Assembly: GCA_035258605.1 (NCBI GenBank)
Contig: DATFXD010000291.1
Coordinates: 1 to 64,000 of the forward strand
Source: AWTP1-13 sp035258605
GTDB lineage: Bacteria; Pseudomonadota; Alphaproteobacteria; Rhizobiales; Hyphomicrobiaceae
DNA length: 64,000 nucleotides
Direction: 5' to 3'
The stretch's first letter is position 1. Each line of letters begins with the position of its first letter. This document shows positions 24,954 through 35,011 of the stretch, one piece after another. The notes beneath the pieces were generated by a model that was given only the letters and a program-made list of their open reading frames with translations, searched no databases and was not told the origin of the DNA. A program made the position numbers and the translations under genes.

Positions 24954-26174
24954 TCAACCTCTGCCGTTGGCGCTGCGCTCCGGCGCGGCCGGTGGCGCGG
25001 CGGGGCTCGCTGGGTCCTGGCGCGGTTCCTCAATGGTGACGCGTACACCGGGCGCCAGACGGATCTGGCCATCGGTGACGACGCGCTCGCCGGGGGTGAG
25101 GCCGGCGCTCAGATACGCCACCTGGCCAACGATGCGCGCCACCGTCACCACCCGCGGTGCGACCTTGTTGTCCGCCCCGATCACCCAGGCGATCATGCCT
25201 TGCTGCGCCGGTAGCACGGCGCCCGCCGGCACCGACAGCATGCGCGCCCGCACCTCCACGGTGAGGGCGACCTCGACCGATTGGCCGGGCCACAGCACCT
25301 CTTCGCCATTGTCGGCAACCACCTTGGCCATCACGGTGCCGGTGGTGCGATCGACCTGATTGTCGACAAAGCCGATACGGGCGCGAACCACGGTGGCTTG
25401 CGGGCCATCGGCGACGATGACGTCGGCCGTGGCCTTGCTGGCGAGCGCGCGGCGCAAAGCGCCGAGCTCGGTTTGCGGCACGGCGAAGCCGACGTTGATG
25501 GGCTGCGTCTGATTGATGGTGACGAGCGCCTGGGCGTCGGCGCTGCGCACGGTGGCGCCCAGTTTGGCGGTGAGACTGCCGGTGCGGCCGGTGATCGGAG
25601 CGCGGATCGTCAGGTAGTCGAGCTGGGTGCGCTGCGAGTCGAGCAGCGCCTTGCCGGCGTTGATGCTGGCCTTCAGGCCCTCGACTGCAAACCGTGCCTG
25701 ATCGAGGGAGGCCTCGCTCACGATCTTGCGGTCGATCAGGGCCTCGCGGCGCACCAGGGTGGCTTCGGCATCGCGCAGGCTCGCCTGGTCCCGGGCAATG
25801 GCGGCTTCCGCCTGCGCAATCAAGGCCTTGACGATGCGGTCATCGAGCCGAAACAGCACATCGCCGTCCTTGACCAGATCGCCCTCATTGAAGGCCACCT
25901 CCACGATCTGGCCATCGACGCGCGGTTTGACCGCGACGTTGGCGAGCGGCTCGACGGTGCCGGGCGCCCGCAGGATGACGGGCATCTCGCTTTCGGCGAC
26001 GAGCGCCGCCGTCACCGGCGCGGCTGGTGCTGCCCGCGCCTTGCCGTCCTCGCGCTTGACGGCGGCTTTTGGCTGCGCGCCGATGCCGGCACTGAGCTCA
26101 GGCCAAAAAAAATAGGCGGCCGCCGCGGCGACCGCCGCGCTGAGACAGAGAAAACCTATGCGTTTGGCCTGCAT
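24954..26174 (-). CDS. RND efflux periplasmic adaptor (membrane fusion protein)
   Basis: A 406-residue HlyD/AcrA-type adaptor. An N-terminal signal or anchor helix (IGFLCLSAAVAAAAAYFF) is followed by the lipoyl half-motif VAVKPRVDGQIVEVAFNEGD. A coiled-coil hairpin spans about residues 125-185 (AQAEAAIARDQASLRDAE), followed by IRAPITGRTGSLTAKLGA and the beta-barrel. It links the RND pump to an outer-membrane channel. The anchor has no lipobox Cys, so it is not obviously a lipoprotein. It is co-oriented with the permease, and the MarR gene starts 228 bases upstream. Confidence 0.95.
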   Translation of the reverse strand: MQAKRIGFLCLSAAVAAAAAYFFWPELSAGIGAQPKAAVKREDGKARAAPAAPVTAALVAESEMPVILRAPGTVEPLANVAVKPRVDGQIVEVAFNEGDLVKDGDVLFRLDDRIVKALIAQAEAAIARDQASLRDAEATLVRREALIDRKIVSEASLDQARFAVEGLKASINAGKALLDSQRTQLDYLTIRAPITGRTGSLTAKLGATVRSADAQALVTINQTQPINVGFAVPQTELGALRRALASKATADVIVADGPQATVVRARIGFVDNQVDRTTGTVMAKVVADNGEEVLWPGQSVEVALTVEVRARMLSVPAGAVLPAQQGMIAWVIGADNKVAPRVVTVARIVGQVAYLSAGLTPGERVVTDGQIRLAPGVRVTIEEPRQDPASPAAPPAAPERSANGRG

Positions 26175-26401
26175 GCGTACTCGCCGCCCCCCAAGGGCAC
26201 CCGGGGTTCGACCGCCCTATGCGCCCTTTGAACACAAGTCTAGGGCCTCCGCGCCCTGAGCGCGAGGTCCTAATCGGAAAATGGGTCCCCAGCGCGAAAG
26301 GAGACGGTCGAGGCCGGCAATTTCCGTCTGTGCCGCCGGCGGGATGCGGCAAGTTGCGCGGTGCCCGCGATGCTGGCCCCGTCAGCTGCCGCGGCCGGCC
26401 C

Positions 26402-26911
26402 CTAGAGGCGATAGCGGATCTGGTCGCTCCAGAAGCGCTCGAGGCGGAGCAACGCTCGGTTGAGGCCGCGGAAATCGTCCGCCGTCACCTCACCCACGGC
26501 CTCAACGGAGCCGAGCTGGCGGGCATAGAGCCGCGCGATGACGTTGCGAGCCTCGGCGCCCTTGGGCGTCAAGCTCACCCGGACCGAGCGCCGATCGGTG
26601 TCCGACCGCTTGTAGTGAAGGTAGCCCATCTCCACCAGCTTTTTCAGATTGTAGGAGACGTTGGAGCCCAGATAGTAGCCGCGGCTCTTGAGCTCGCCGG
26701 CGGTGAGCTCGTGATCGCCCATATTGTAGAGCAGCAATGCCTGAACGCTGTTGATGTCGGCCCCGCCATGGCGGTCGAACTCGGCCTTGATGACCTCGAG
26801 CAGCAGCCGATTGAGCCGTTCGATCAGCCGTAGCGCGCGCAGATAGTCGCCGCCGAACGTATCATCCCTCATGTGCGCGCGCGGGCGCGCGGGCTCCAAC
26901 GCAACACTCAT
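26402..26911 (-). CDS. MarR-family winged-helix regulator (LdtR-like)
   Basis: A 169-residue regulator. DINSVQALLLYNMGDHELTA begins the winged helix, and LKSRGYYLGSNVSYNLKKLV is the recognition region. RSDTDRRSVRVSLTPKGAEA is the wing of MarR proteins. The blocks GGADINSVQALLLYNMG and YYLGSNVSYNLKKLVEMGY closely recall the alphaproteobacterial LdtR group, which controls stress and cell-wall genes in other species. It lies directly upstream of the adaptor and RND permease genes on the same strand, so efflux control is the simplest reading. A nearby AT-rich stretch at about 26988-27012 could hold the operator. Confidence 0.88.
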   Translation of the reverse strand: MSVALEPARPRAHMRDDTFGGDYLRALRLIERLNRLLLEVIKAEFDRHGGADINSVQALLLYNMGDHELTAGELKSRGYYLGSNVSYNLKKLVEMGYLHYKRSDTDRRSVRVSLTPKGAEARNVIARLYARQLGSVEAVGEVTADDFRGLNRALLRLERFWSDQIRYRL

Positions 26912-27079
26912 ACTCCAGCCCTCAACTTGGTCCGACGCATCCCGGTGTTGCTCCCGGGTTGGGCGCCAGGTTAGCGGGACGTCCCCTAATGCAAGCTTAA
27001 GGCAATAGGTTAATGGCGGCGGGGCCGCCTGCGACGGCGCTCGGCGCCGCCCGGGCTTTGAGCGGGGGCAATTGTCGCT

Positions 27080-28162
27080 TTAAGCCTTCAGCGCCTGCAT
27101 TTCGGCCCGGCTCGCAAGCTCCAGATCGCCCTCGGCCGGCGTCGCAAAATAGGCCGCGACCATGGCCTCGGTGACCTCTTCCAGGCGCGCCGGTTGCCAG
27201 GCGGGCGCCTGGTCCTTGTCAATCAGCAGGGCGCGCACGCCCTCGCCAAGATCGGGGCCAGCCAGACAATGTTGCGCCATTCTATAGTCCTCGACCAGAA
27301 CGCCGCGCAGATCCATATGCTGGGCCCGCTGTAGGTGGCGGTGCGTGATCTTGAGCGAGGTCGGCGAGCGACGCCGCAAGTCCTCGGCCACCGCCCGACC
27401 CCAGTCGCCGGCCTCGCGCTCGAGGCGGGCGATGATCTCCTCGACCGTGTCGGCGGCAAAGCAACGCGCCACGTCTGGTGCCTGCGCCGCCAAGGCGCCC
27501 GGGCCCGGCGGCTGGTGCCGGCTGTCGAGCACCGGATCGACCGGTTCGGCGTCGGCGATGGCGGCGCGAATGGCGGCAAATTCGCCCGCCGGGATGCAGT
27601 GGGTGACCAGCCCGAGGTGGTAGGCATCGGCGGCGCCGATGGCGCGCCCGGTCAGCGCCAGATACATGCCGATGTGGTTGGGCATGCGGGCAAAGGCGTG
27701 CGCCACGCCATCATCCGGGAACAGTCCGACGCCGGTCTCCGGCATGGCGAAGCGATAGTTTTCGCCGGCCACCCGATGGGTGCCATAGAGGCTGATCCCG
27801 ACGCCGGAGCCCACCACCAGCCCATTGATCAGCGAGACGGTGGGCTTGGTGAAGCAGTCGAGGCGCCAATTGAGCGCGTATTCGGCGGCGAGCGAGGCCT
27901 TGGCCTCGGCCATGGCGCTGCCTCCCCAGCGCACCAATTCGCGCAGATCGCCGCCGGCGCAAAACACCTCGCCCGCCGCCGAGGCGACGATGACGGCGTA
28001 GAGGCCGGGGTCGCGAACCCAAGCCGGCAGCACCTCGGCGATGCGGGCGCGCATGGCGGTCGTCAACGCGTTCTTCTGGCGCGGCCGGTTGAGGATGATG
28101 AGGCCACACGCCCCCTCTCGGGAGATCAGCAGGTCGGGGCCGTTTGGCAAGGTTGTCGACAT
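27080..28162 (-). CDS. 3-hydroxyisobutyryl-CoA hydrolase (enoyl-CoA hydratase superfamily)
   Basis: A 360-residue crotonase-fold enzyme. RPRQKNALTTAMRARI and CAGGDLREL form the CoA and oxyanion region. RFAMPETGVGLFPDDG is the hydrolase-specific block with its catalytic Glu and Asp, and WQPARLEEVTEAMVAAYF is the C-terminal signature. The length (about 350) also separates it from ordinary enoyl-CoA hydratases (about 260). It hydrolyses 3-hydroxyisobutyryl-CoA in valine degradation. The ATG at 28162 is chosen because conserved sequence starts soon after it; an in-frame TTG at 28234 would add 24 residues without family match. It is divergent from the extensin-family gene. Confidence 0.9.
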   Translation of the reverse strand: MSTTLPNGPDLLISREGACGLIILNRPRQKNALTTAMRARIAEVLPAWVRDPGLYAVIVASAAGEVFCAGGDLRELVRWGGSAMAEAKASLAAEYALNWRLDCFTKPTVSLINGLVVGSGVGISLYGTHRVAGENYRFAMPETGVGLFPDDGVAHAFARMPNHIGMYLALTGRAIGAADAYHLGLVTHCIPAGEFAAIRAAIADAEPVDPVLDSRHQPPGPGALAAQAPDVARCFAADTVEEIIARLEREAGDWGRAVAEDLRRRSPTSLKITHRHLQRAQHMDLRGVLVEDYRMAQHCLAGPDLGEGVRALLIDKDQAPAWQPARLEEVTEAMVAAYFATPAEGDLELASRAEMQALKA

Positions 28163-28371
28163 GGTGCGCGGGCTGGCGCCTCGTTGTTCAAGTCGGGGTC
28201 GGTCCACAGCTTGTTCCACCGGGCGCAAGCTCAATGACGAAATGTCCTCTCAGCCACAATTCGGGACTAGGTATGACCGATTGATGTCAGCATACTCTTC
28301 ATTCGATTCGTTGGGGGTGTTTGGAGGCCTTGCATTGGGGCAGGGCGTCGGCGACAGGGGGGCAAGACGTG

Positions 28372-29466
28372 ATGCGTGGCAAGTGTTTGCTGGCCGCAGG
28401 GTTGTGTCTGATGCTGGCGCCGGACGTGCTGGCACAGGGACCCGCGGCGGGCGATGGAGGCTGGACCACCCAGTCGAAGAGCGCCCCCAAGGCGGCGCCG
28501 GTGCCCGTGCCCGCGGCCGTGCCCGCAGCGGCAGGGCGGGAGACGCCCACCGCGCCGGCGGGGCAGGACCCCGGCTGGTCGGCGCAGGACATTCAGCTGG
28601 CCCAGGCGCGTTGCGCCGCGCTGCTCAAGGGCCTCGATGTGGTGGCGGTGCCGGAGCCTCCCCTGCGCGAGGGCAGCGACTGTGGGGCGCCGGCGCCGGT
28701 GCGCCTCATCAGCCTCGGCAAGGCGCCGCAGGTGGCGTTTTCGCCGCCGCCGACGCTGACCTGCGACATGGTTGCCGCCCTGCACAAGTGGCTTGAGCGC
28801 GATGTACAGCCGCTCGCCCGCAAGGTGCTGGCCGCGCCCGTGGTGCGCATCGAAACCATGAGCTCCTATTCCTGCCGCAATGCCTACGGCCGCGTGCACG
28901 GACGGCTCAGCGAGCATGCCCGGGCCAATGCGCTCGACATCGCCGCGTTCGTGACCGCCGGTGGTCAGGCGGCGCAGGTGATGGCCGATTGGGGGCCGAC
29001 GCAGCGCGAAATCGCCGCCGCGGCCGCGGCGGCGCCCGAGAAGACGGCGACCGCGGCGGCTGCCGCGCCGCCAGCAGCGTCGACGGCAGCGTCGACGGGC
29101 CGGGTCGCCGACGGCGCGGCGCCAAATGCGTTGGCGGCCGCCCCGGCCGACCCTCTGGCCAAGGCCGCCGCGGCGGCGGTGGGCCGTTTTAGCATCACCC
29201 TTCCCGGGGTGATGGTGGACATCGGTGGCGGGGGATCCCAAACCGGGTCGGCGTTCGGGCCGGCGAGCCGCCTTGGCGGCCCCAAGCCCAAGACCGCGGC
29301 CGTCGCCGCGCCGACCAGCGATGCCCACGTCGACTTCCTGCGCGCCGTGCACGCGGCCGCCTGCAACGAGTTCGGCACCGTGCTCGGACCGGAGGCCAAC
29401 CGCACCCACAAGAATCACTTTCACGTCGACATGGCCGAGCGCCCCCACGGGGCGATTTGCGAGTAG
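28372..29466 (+). CDS. Extensin-family exported protein
   Basis: A 364-residue protein with signal peptide MRGKCLLAAGLCLMLAPDVL. After a Pro/Ala linker the conserved domain starts at DIQLAQARCAALLKGLDVV. It continues with LTCDMVAALHKWLERDVQPL, the SYSCRNAYGRVHGRLSEHA motif, and KNHFHVDMAERPHGAICE at the end. These His/Asp blocks resemble a metal-dependent peptidoglycan peptidase fold of the D-Ala-D-Ala carboxypeptidase type. An Ala-rich, poorly conserved insertion of about 100 residues (28990-29310) splits the domain. I prefer the ATG at 28372 because it directly starts the signal peptide; an earlier in-frame start lies at 28321. It is probably periplasmic and concerned with the envelope. Confidence 0.88.
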   Translation: MRGKCLLAAGLCLMLAPDVLAQGPAAGDGGWTTQSKSAPKAAPVPVPAAVPAAAGRETPTAPAGQDPGWSAQDIQLAQARCAALLKGLDVVAVPEPPLREGSDCGAPAPVRLISLGKAPQVAFSPPPTLTCDMVAALHKWLERDVQPLARKVLAAPVVRIETMSSYSCRNAYGRVHGRLSEHARANALDIAAFVTAGGQAAQVMADWGPTQREIAAAAAAAPEKTATAAAAAPPAASTAASTGRVADGAAPNALAAAPADPLAKAAAAAVGRFSITLPGVMVDIGGGGSQTGSAFGPASRLGGPKPKTAAVAAPTSDAHVDFLRAVHAAACNEFGTVLGPEANRTHKNHFHVDMAERPHGAICE

Positions 29467-29542
29467 TCGCGGCTGGCGGCTGCCGCTAGACTTGGCTACC
29501 GCGGTGTAGGACGGTTGCGCCCGCAGCGGCCAAGGAGCCACC

Positions 29543-30601
<1,059 letters not shown>

Positions 30602-30867
30602 GGGCTGCGACCGCCCGCCGGGCAGACCGTCGCCATCGTTGCATAGGCCAGGCGCTGCCGGTGTGGTGTCGCACTTGATTGCATGCTCGACCCTCACCTA
30701 TCATCGCGCCATCGCCGTTGGGATCCCGGCGGCTGCCGGCGCGTTGCGCTGTGACAGACCGAAGGCTCCCGCGGCGACGTGGGATGTGATGGACGGCCTG
30801 CGCGAGCAGGTTGGGCGATGCCACCGCCAGGGACGTGGCTTCAGGCAGTACCGAGTGACGCGTACGC

Positions 30868-31602
30868 ATGACCGAGCAGCAGAAGCATTTCCCTGAGTTC
30901 TACGTTACGGCGCCGCAGCCGTGCCCCTATCTGGCCGGACGCCTGGAACGCAAACTCTTTACCCATCTCACGCACGACAAACCGCCGGCGCTGGTCGACA
31001 ACCTGCTCAAGGGCGGCTTTCGCCGCAGTCAGAACATCGCCTACATGCCCTATTGCGAGGGCTGCCAAGCCTGCATTTCGGTGCGCGTGTTGGTCGACGA
31101 GTTCAACCCCAGCCGCTCGATGCGCCGGGTCATCGACATGAACCGCGACCTCAGCGTGCGTCACCTGCAGGCAACGCCGACGTCGGAGCAATACGCGCTG
31201 TTTCGCGCCTACATCGACGCGCGGCACGCCGAAGGCGGCATGGCCGATATGACGGTGCTCGACTATGCGATGATGGTGGAGGACAGCATCATCGACACCT
31301 TTCTCACCGAGTATCGGCTGCCGGCCGCCGGCGGCCGGCGTGACAAGGCACCGCTGGTGGCCGCGGCGCTGTGCGACCGTCTCTCCGACGGCATTTCCAT
31401 GGTCTACAGCTTCTATGACCCTGATGTCGGCCGGCGCGGCCTTGGCACGCACATGATCCTCGATCACATTGCCTACGCCCGGCGCTTGGGCGTGCCCTAT
31501 CTATATTTGGGCTACTGGATCAACGGCTCGCCGAAGATGAGCTACAAGCGGCGCTTTCAGCCGCAGGAACAATTGACCGGCAACGGCTGGATTCGCAGCT
31601 AG
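30868..31602 (+). CDS. bpt: Aspartate/glutamate leucyltransferase
   Basis: A 244-residue Bpt that transfers Leu from leucyl-tRNA to proteins with N-terminal Asp or Glu, marking them for ClpAP through the N-degron pathway. PCPYLAGRLERKLFTHL and FRRSQNIAYMPYCEGCQACI are the N-terminal signatures with the conserved Cys set. GISMVYSFYDPDVGRRGLG and YLYLGYWINGSPKMSYK form the GNAT-like C-terminal half. The length is normal. It sits 266 bases after hemB, a gap with no visible gene, and about 70 bases before a methyltransferase gene. Confidence 0.95.
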   Translation: MTEQQKHFPEFYVTAPQPCPYLAGRLERKLFTHLTHDKPPALVDNLLKGGFRRSQNIAYMPYCEGCQACISVRVLVDEFNPSRSMRRVIDMNRDLSVRHLQATPTSEQYALFRAYIDARHAEGGMADMTVLDYAMMVEDSIIDTFLTEYRLPAAGGRRDKAPLVAAALCDRLSDGISMVYSFYDPDVGRRGLGTHMILDHIAYARRLGVPYLYLGYWINGSPKMSYKRRFQPQEQLTGNGWIRS

Positions 31603-31671
31603 CGCGAACGCAAGGCTGCGGCCCGCAACCTGCCGGCGCGAGCGCGGCGGTCGCGGCAAACGCGAGGCGAG

Positions 31672-32760
31672 ATGGCCAATTCGATCGATATGGCGGCGCA
31701 GCTGGCAGGCCAATCCTTGCGCTTTGCCTGGTACTTCACGCTCAACCGTCTGCTCGACTGGCGCAGCCAGCAACTGGGCAAGGCCGCGCGCTACGCGCCG
31801 AGCCGTCCGGTGCCGACGCGGCAACAGCTGATGGCCGAACAGACCGAGTTGTTGCTCAGCGATGCGCTGGCGGTGCGTGACGGGCTCTATCCGCCCATGG
31901 ACGACGACGCCACGCCGCCGTTGCGGCACCTCGAGCGGGTCGGGCGGATGTTCGCCGACCTGGCCGGCACACTCGACCGCCGGGCACACAACGAGGCGAT
32001 GACGGCGCGATCGGAGCCAGGCGCCGACCAGCTGCCCGCCTACTATGCACAGGATTTTCATTTCCAGACCGGCGGCTACCTGAGCGAAACCTCGGCCAAG
32101 CTCTACGATGTCCAGGTAGAGACCTTGTTCATGGGTGCCGCCGGGCCGATGCGGCGGGCGGCATTGCGGCCGCTGGGTGCCTTTGTCAACGGCCAGGATC
32201 AGCGCCGCTTGCATTTGCTGGACGTCGGCTGCGGCACCGGGCGCTTCCTGCGCCAGGTGCGGCTCGCCTATCCGGCGATGGCGCTCAAGGGCCTCGATCT
32301 GTCGCCCGCCTATCTGGCCGAGGCGCGCCAGCACTTGGGTAACCTGCGCGCGATCCAATGGATCGAGGCCGCCGCCGAGCGCATGCCGCTGGCCGATGCC
32401 AGCGTCGACGTCGCCACCGCCATTTTCCTCTACCACGAATTGCCCTCGCAGGTGCGGCGGCAGGTCACCGCCGAGATTGCGCGCGTGTTGCGGCCGGGCG
32501 GGCTGTTTGTGTTTGTCGATAGCCTGCAGCTCGGGGACAGGCCGAGCTGGGATGGCCTGTTGGAGAGCTTTCCGCATCGCTTTCATGAGCCCTACTATCG
32601 GGGCTACATCAGCGATGACCTTGACACCATGTTTGCAAGAGCGGGCCTGGCGGCGCTCACCACCCGCACGCCGTTCCTGTCCAAGCTGATGGTTCGGCGC
32701 AAGTCGGAGATGGCGGCGCCCGCGCCGAGCGAGCCGTCCGCTGCGGCGACGTTGGCCTAG
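31672..32760 (+). CDS. Class I SAM-dependent methyltransferase
   Basis: A 362-residue protein. The SAM-binding motif I is LLDVGCGTGRFLRQVRLAYP at about residue 185, followed by GLDLSPAYLAEARQHLG, ASVDVATAIFLYHELP and VLRPGGLFVFVDSLQ. The N-terminal 170 residues are helical and poorly conserved, with KLYDVQVETLFMGAAG just before the fold. It probably methylates a small molecule or lipid; the identity is not clear. The ATG has no strong ribosome site. Confidence 0.88.
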   Translation: MANSIDMAAQLAGQSLRFAWYFTLNRLLDWRSQQLGKAARYAPSRPVPTRQQLMAEQTELLLSDALAVRDGLYPPMDDDATPPLRHLERVGRMFADLAGTLDRRAHNEAMTARSEPGADQLPAYYAQDFHFQTGGYLSETSAKLYDVQVETLFMGAAGPMRRAALRPLGAFVNGQDQRRLHLLDVGCGTGRFLRQVRLAYPAMALKGLDLSPAYLAEARQHLGNLRAIQWIEAAAERMPLADASVDVATAIFLYHELPSQVRRQVTAEIARVLRPGGLFVFVDSLQLGDRPSWDGLLESFPHRFHEPYYRGYISDDLDTMFARAGLAALTTRTPFLSKLMVRRKSEMAAPAPSEPSAAATLA

Positions 32761-32834
32761 CACCGCGCCCCGTCACCGATGTGCCCGCGGCAGCGTCGAC
32801 GCGACGGGGCTGGGCGGGCTAATGTTGCGGGGTC

Positions 32835-33299
32835 ATGACCGCCGCGCGCCCGTCGTCCGCCGCCACACCCCCTGCCGTCTCCTGGCCGCGCTGCGGCGCC
32901 AGCGCCGCCATTTTCCGCGGCGGCGAGGTGCTGCTGGTGGAACGGGGCAAGGGGGCACTCAAGGGCCGCTGGAGCCTGCCGGGCGGGCACATCGAGCCCG
33001 GCGAGCGGGCCCGGTGCGCGGCCCGGCGGGAGCTTGCCGAGGAAACCGGCATCGAGGCCGATCTTGCCGGTCTCCTCGACATCCATGAAGTGCTGCTCAA
33101 ATCCGAAACCGGTACCCTCATCGCGCACTATCTGATCGCCGTTTTCTTTGGCCGCTGGAGCGCCGGCGAGCCGGTTGCTGGCGGTGATGCCGCCGCCGCG
33201 CGCTTTGTTGCCATACCCGAGGTCGGCCGCTACCCCATGACCGACGGCGCCGCCGATCTCATTGCCCGCGCCTGGCAGCGCCTCGAGGGCAGGCCGTGA
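32835..33299 (+). CDS. Nudix hydrolase
   Basis: A 154-residue Nudix enzyme with an intact box at residues 51-73 (GHIEPGERARCAARRELAEE then TGI), including the RE and EE metal ligands. Family members hydrolyse nucleoside diphosphates linked to another moiety, such as ADP-ribose, using magnesium. VSWPRCGASAAIFRGGEVLL is the typical first strand. It starts 74 bases after the methyltransferase stop. Substrate cannot be told. Confidence 0.92.
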   Translation: MTAARPSSAATPPAVSWPRCGASAAIFRGGEVLLVERGKGALKGRWSLPGGHIEPGERARCAARRELAEETGIEADLAGLLDIHEVLLKSETGTLIAHYLIAVFFGRWSAGEPVAGGDAAAARFVAIPEVGRYPMTDGAADLIARAWQRLEGRP

Positions 33300-33429
33300 C
33301 CGGGGTCGCGGGCGCCGCGTGGTCGCTGCGTGTTGCCGCAACGCCAGCGCTTGTCGCGCCCGACCCGGTAACGATTGGCAAAAAATTAGCGGCTTTATTT
33401 TTGCGCGTGACCGCGCCACGCTAACCGCC

Positions 33430-33834
33430 ATGCGAACACGTGCCGCCGTCCTGGCTTTAGGCCTCCTCGCTTGCGTGTGGCTGAGCGCCGTCGCGCAGGC
33501 CCAGGCGCCGCCGCCGACGCTGGCCTCGCCGGAAAACCGCCCCTACGACGACAAGCTGTTGCGGCTCTCGGAAATCCTGGGCGCGGTCCATTATTTGCGT
33601 GAGCTGTGCGGCAGCAACGATGGCCAGCTTTGGCGCGACCGCATGAAGGACCTGATGAACGCCGAGGGGTCCTCGGCGCTGCGCCGGGCCAAGTTGACGC
33701 GCAGCTTCAACGACGGCTACCGCAGCTACAGCCGCACCTACTACAGCTGCACGGCCTCGGCGCAGACCGCGATCCAGCGCTTCCTGACGGAAGGTGCCGA
33801 GATCGCCGATGCCCTGGTCAAGACCGTGCCTTGA
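33430..33834 (+). CDS. TIGR02301 family exported protein
   Basis: A 134-residue protein with signal peptide MRTRAAVLALGLLACVWLSA ending AQAQA. The mature region contains LLRLSEILGAVHYLRELCG, WRDRMKDLMNAEG and RSFNDGYRSYSRTYYSC, the signature of the alphaproteobacterial family TIGR02301. Two conserved Cys could form a disulfide in the periplasm. The ATG at 33430 begins the signal peptide; the frame upstream is uninformative. An AT-rich stretch at 33375-33410 is a likely promoter. Function unknown. Confidence 0.88.
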   Translation: MRTRAAVLALGLLACVWLSAVAQAQAPPPTLASPENRPYDDKLLRLSEILGAVHYLRELCGSNDGQLWRDRMKDLMNAEGSSALRRAKLTRSFNDGYRSYSRTYYSCTASAQTAIQRFLTEGAEIADALVKTVP

Positions 33835-33853
33835 GCGCCACACCCTCGGCGCC

Positions 33854-33868
33854 ACGATAATTAATCGT
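33854..33868. promoter_or_regulatory. AT-rich palindrome (possible operator)
   Basis: ACGAT-AATTA-ATCGT is a perfect five-base inverted repeat, followed by GTTAAC. It is the most AT-rich spot nearby, 127 bases upstream of the small conserved gene at 33995 and 19 bases after the TIGR02301 stop. It could be an operator, part of a promoter, or chance. Confidence 0.3.
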
Positions 33869-33994
33869 TAACTGTTGTAGCGGACACCCTGGCGCGCCGA
33901 CCGTGTTAGGCACGGGGTGCGCGCGTCGGCTGTCGGGGGCCAGCCATGGGCGGCCGGACAACCAGCCGACGCGAGGGAAAAGGGGAGAGGATCG

Positions 33995-34237
33995 ATGGAC
34001 CTTGGGCCGGTGAAAACCGACGACGCGAGCGTCAAGGCGCTCAACTACATTCTAGAGGCATGGGAGGAAGGCACCGAAAGCGGCATCGCCCCCGAGTTGA
34101 TGGCCTATGCCGCGCTCTATACCGCTTTGACCGATTTGGTGGCCTCGTTCGGCGAGGAATCGGTGGTGAGCCTGGTGGCGAGCCTCGGTCCGCGCGTCGA
34201 GAAGGGTGAGTTCACCATCTACCGCGCGCGGCATTGA
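33995..34237 (+). CDS. Small acidic hypothetical protein (80 residues)
   Basis: An 80-residue acidic protein starting MDLGPVKTDDASVKALNYIL and containing APELMAYAALYTALTDLVAS and EKGEFTIYRA. It looks helical and cytoplasmic. A strong ribosome site (GGGGAGAGG) lies four bases upstream of the ATG and supports this start over an earlier in-frame one at 33917. I do not recognise the family for certain. It is convergent with the LysE gene. Confidence 0.75.
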   Translation: MDLGPVKTDDASVKALNYILEAWEEGTESGIAPELMAYAALYTALTDLVASFGEESVVSLVASLGPRVEKGEFTIYRARH

Positions 34238-34261
34238 TCGATCGGCGGCGGCCGCGGCGGT

Positions 34262-34921
34262 CTACCAAAAGCGCAGGCGCTTGATCACCATCTCGCCGAT
34301 CAGCACCCAGCCAAAGCCGACCATGACCAGGCCGGCGATGCGGTTGATCTGGCCGAGGCGCACGACGTCGAGGCGGTGTCTGATGGTGCTGATGAACTGC
34401 GACACCACGAACCAGTAGCTGAAGCTGCCGCCCATGATCGATGCCACCATGGTCAACGCGTCGATGTGCGATCCCACTTCGACGAACGAGCTGACGCCGC
34501 CAAAAATCGCGACCAGCCCGATCACGGCGCTGGGGTTGGTGACCGTCAGGAAGAAGGTTTGCGGGATCTCCCACACGTAGTCCCACAACGAGGCTTTGTC
34601 CGTGTGCGGTTCGGTGACGAAGGTCGGCTGCGTCAGGTAGAGCCGAATGCCCATGGCCAGCAGCGCCAGGCCACCGACGATCTGGATGGCGGTGCGGTAG
34701 TCGCGCAGCGCCCCGGAAATGGCATTGACGCCGAGGGCGGCGCCGAGCGCGATGAGCCCGTCGCCGGCCATGATGCCGAGGCCGGCGGCCATGCCGCCAA
34801 AAAAACCGCGCTCGACCGCGCGCTGAATGCCGAGCAGATTGACGGGTCCGAACGGCATCGCCAGCAGAATGCCCATGGCGATGCCGACCGGTATGATAAA
34901 GGGATTGGGAATGTAGCTCAC
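34262..34921 (-). CDS. LysE-family exporter
   Basis: A 219-residue inner-membrane protein with six helices. PVGIAMGILLAMPFGPVNLL and QRAVERGFFGGMAAGLGIMA form the conserved N-terminal region of the LysE/RhtB family, which exports amino acids and related metabolites. FFLTVTNPSAVIGLVAIFGG is the second conserved block. The GTG at 34921 gives a family-typical start, with AGGA upstream; the frame is open further but the added residues are not conserved. It is divergent from the gene at 35012. Confidence 0.88.
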   Translation of the reverse strand: MSYIPNPFIIPVGIAMGILLAMPFGPVNLLGIQRAVERGFFGGMAAGLGIMAGDGLIALGAALGVNAISGALRDYRTAIQIVGGLALLAMGIRLYLTQPTFVTEPHTDKASLWDYVWEIPQTFFLTVTNPSAVIGLVAIFGGVSSFVEVGSHIDALTMVASIMGGSFSYWFVVSQFISTIRHRLDVVRLGQINRIAGLVMVGFGWVLIGEMVIKRLRFW

Positions 34922-35011
34922 GGCGGTCCTACACCGTCGCAACGGTACACTCGTTGCCGCAGGTGTTCGCACGCCCGCAAGCGAACAACATGGCCTGACA
35001 AAGGACCCCCC

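Noticed and set aside
33861..33871. CtrA-type site (TTAA...TTAA)
   Set aside because: The two TTAA half-sites are three bases apart, not seven as in the consensus.
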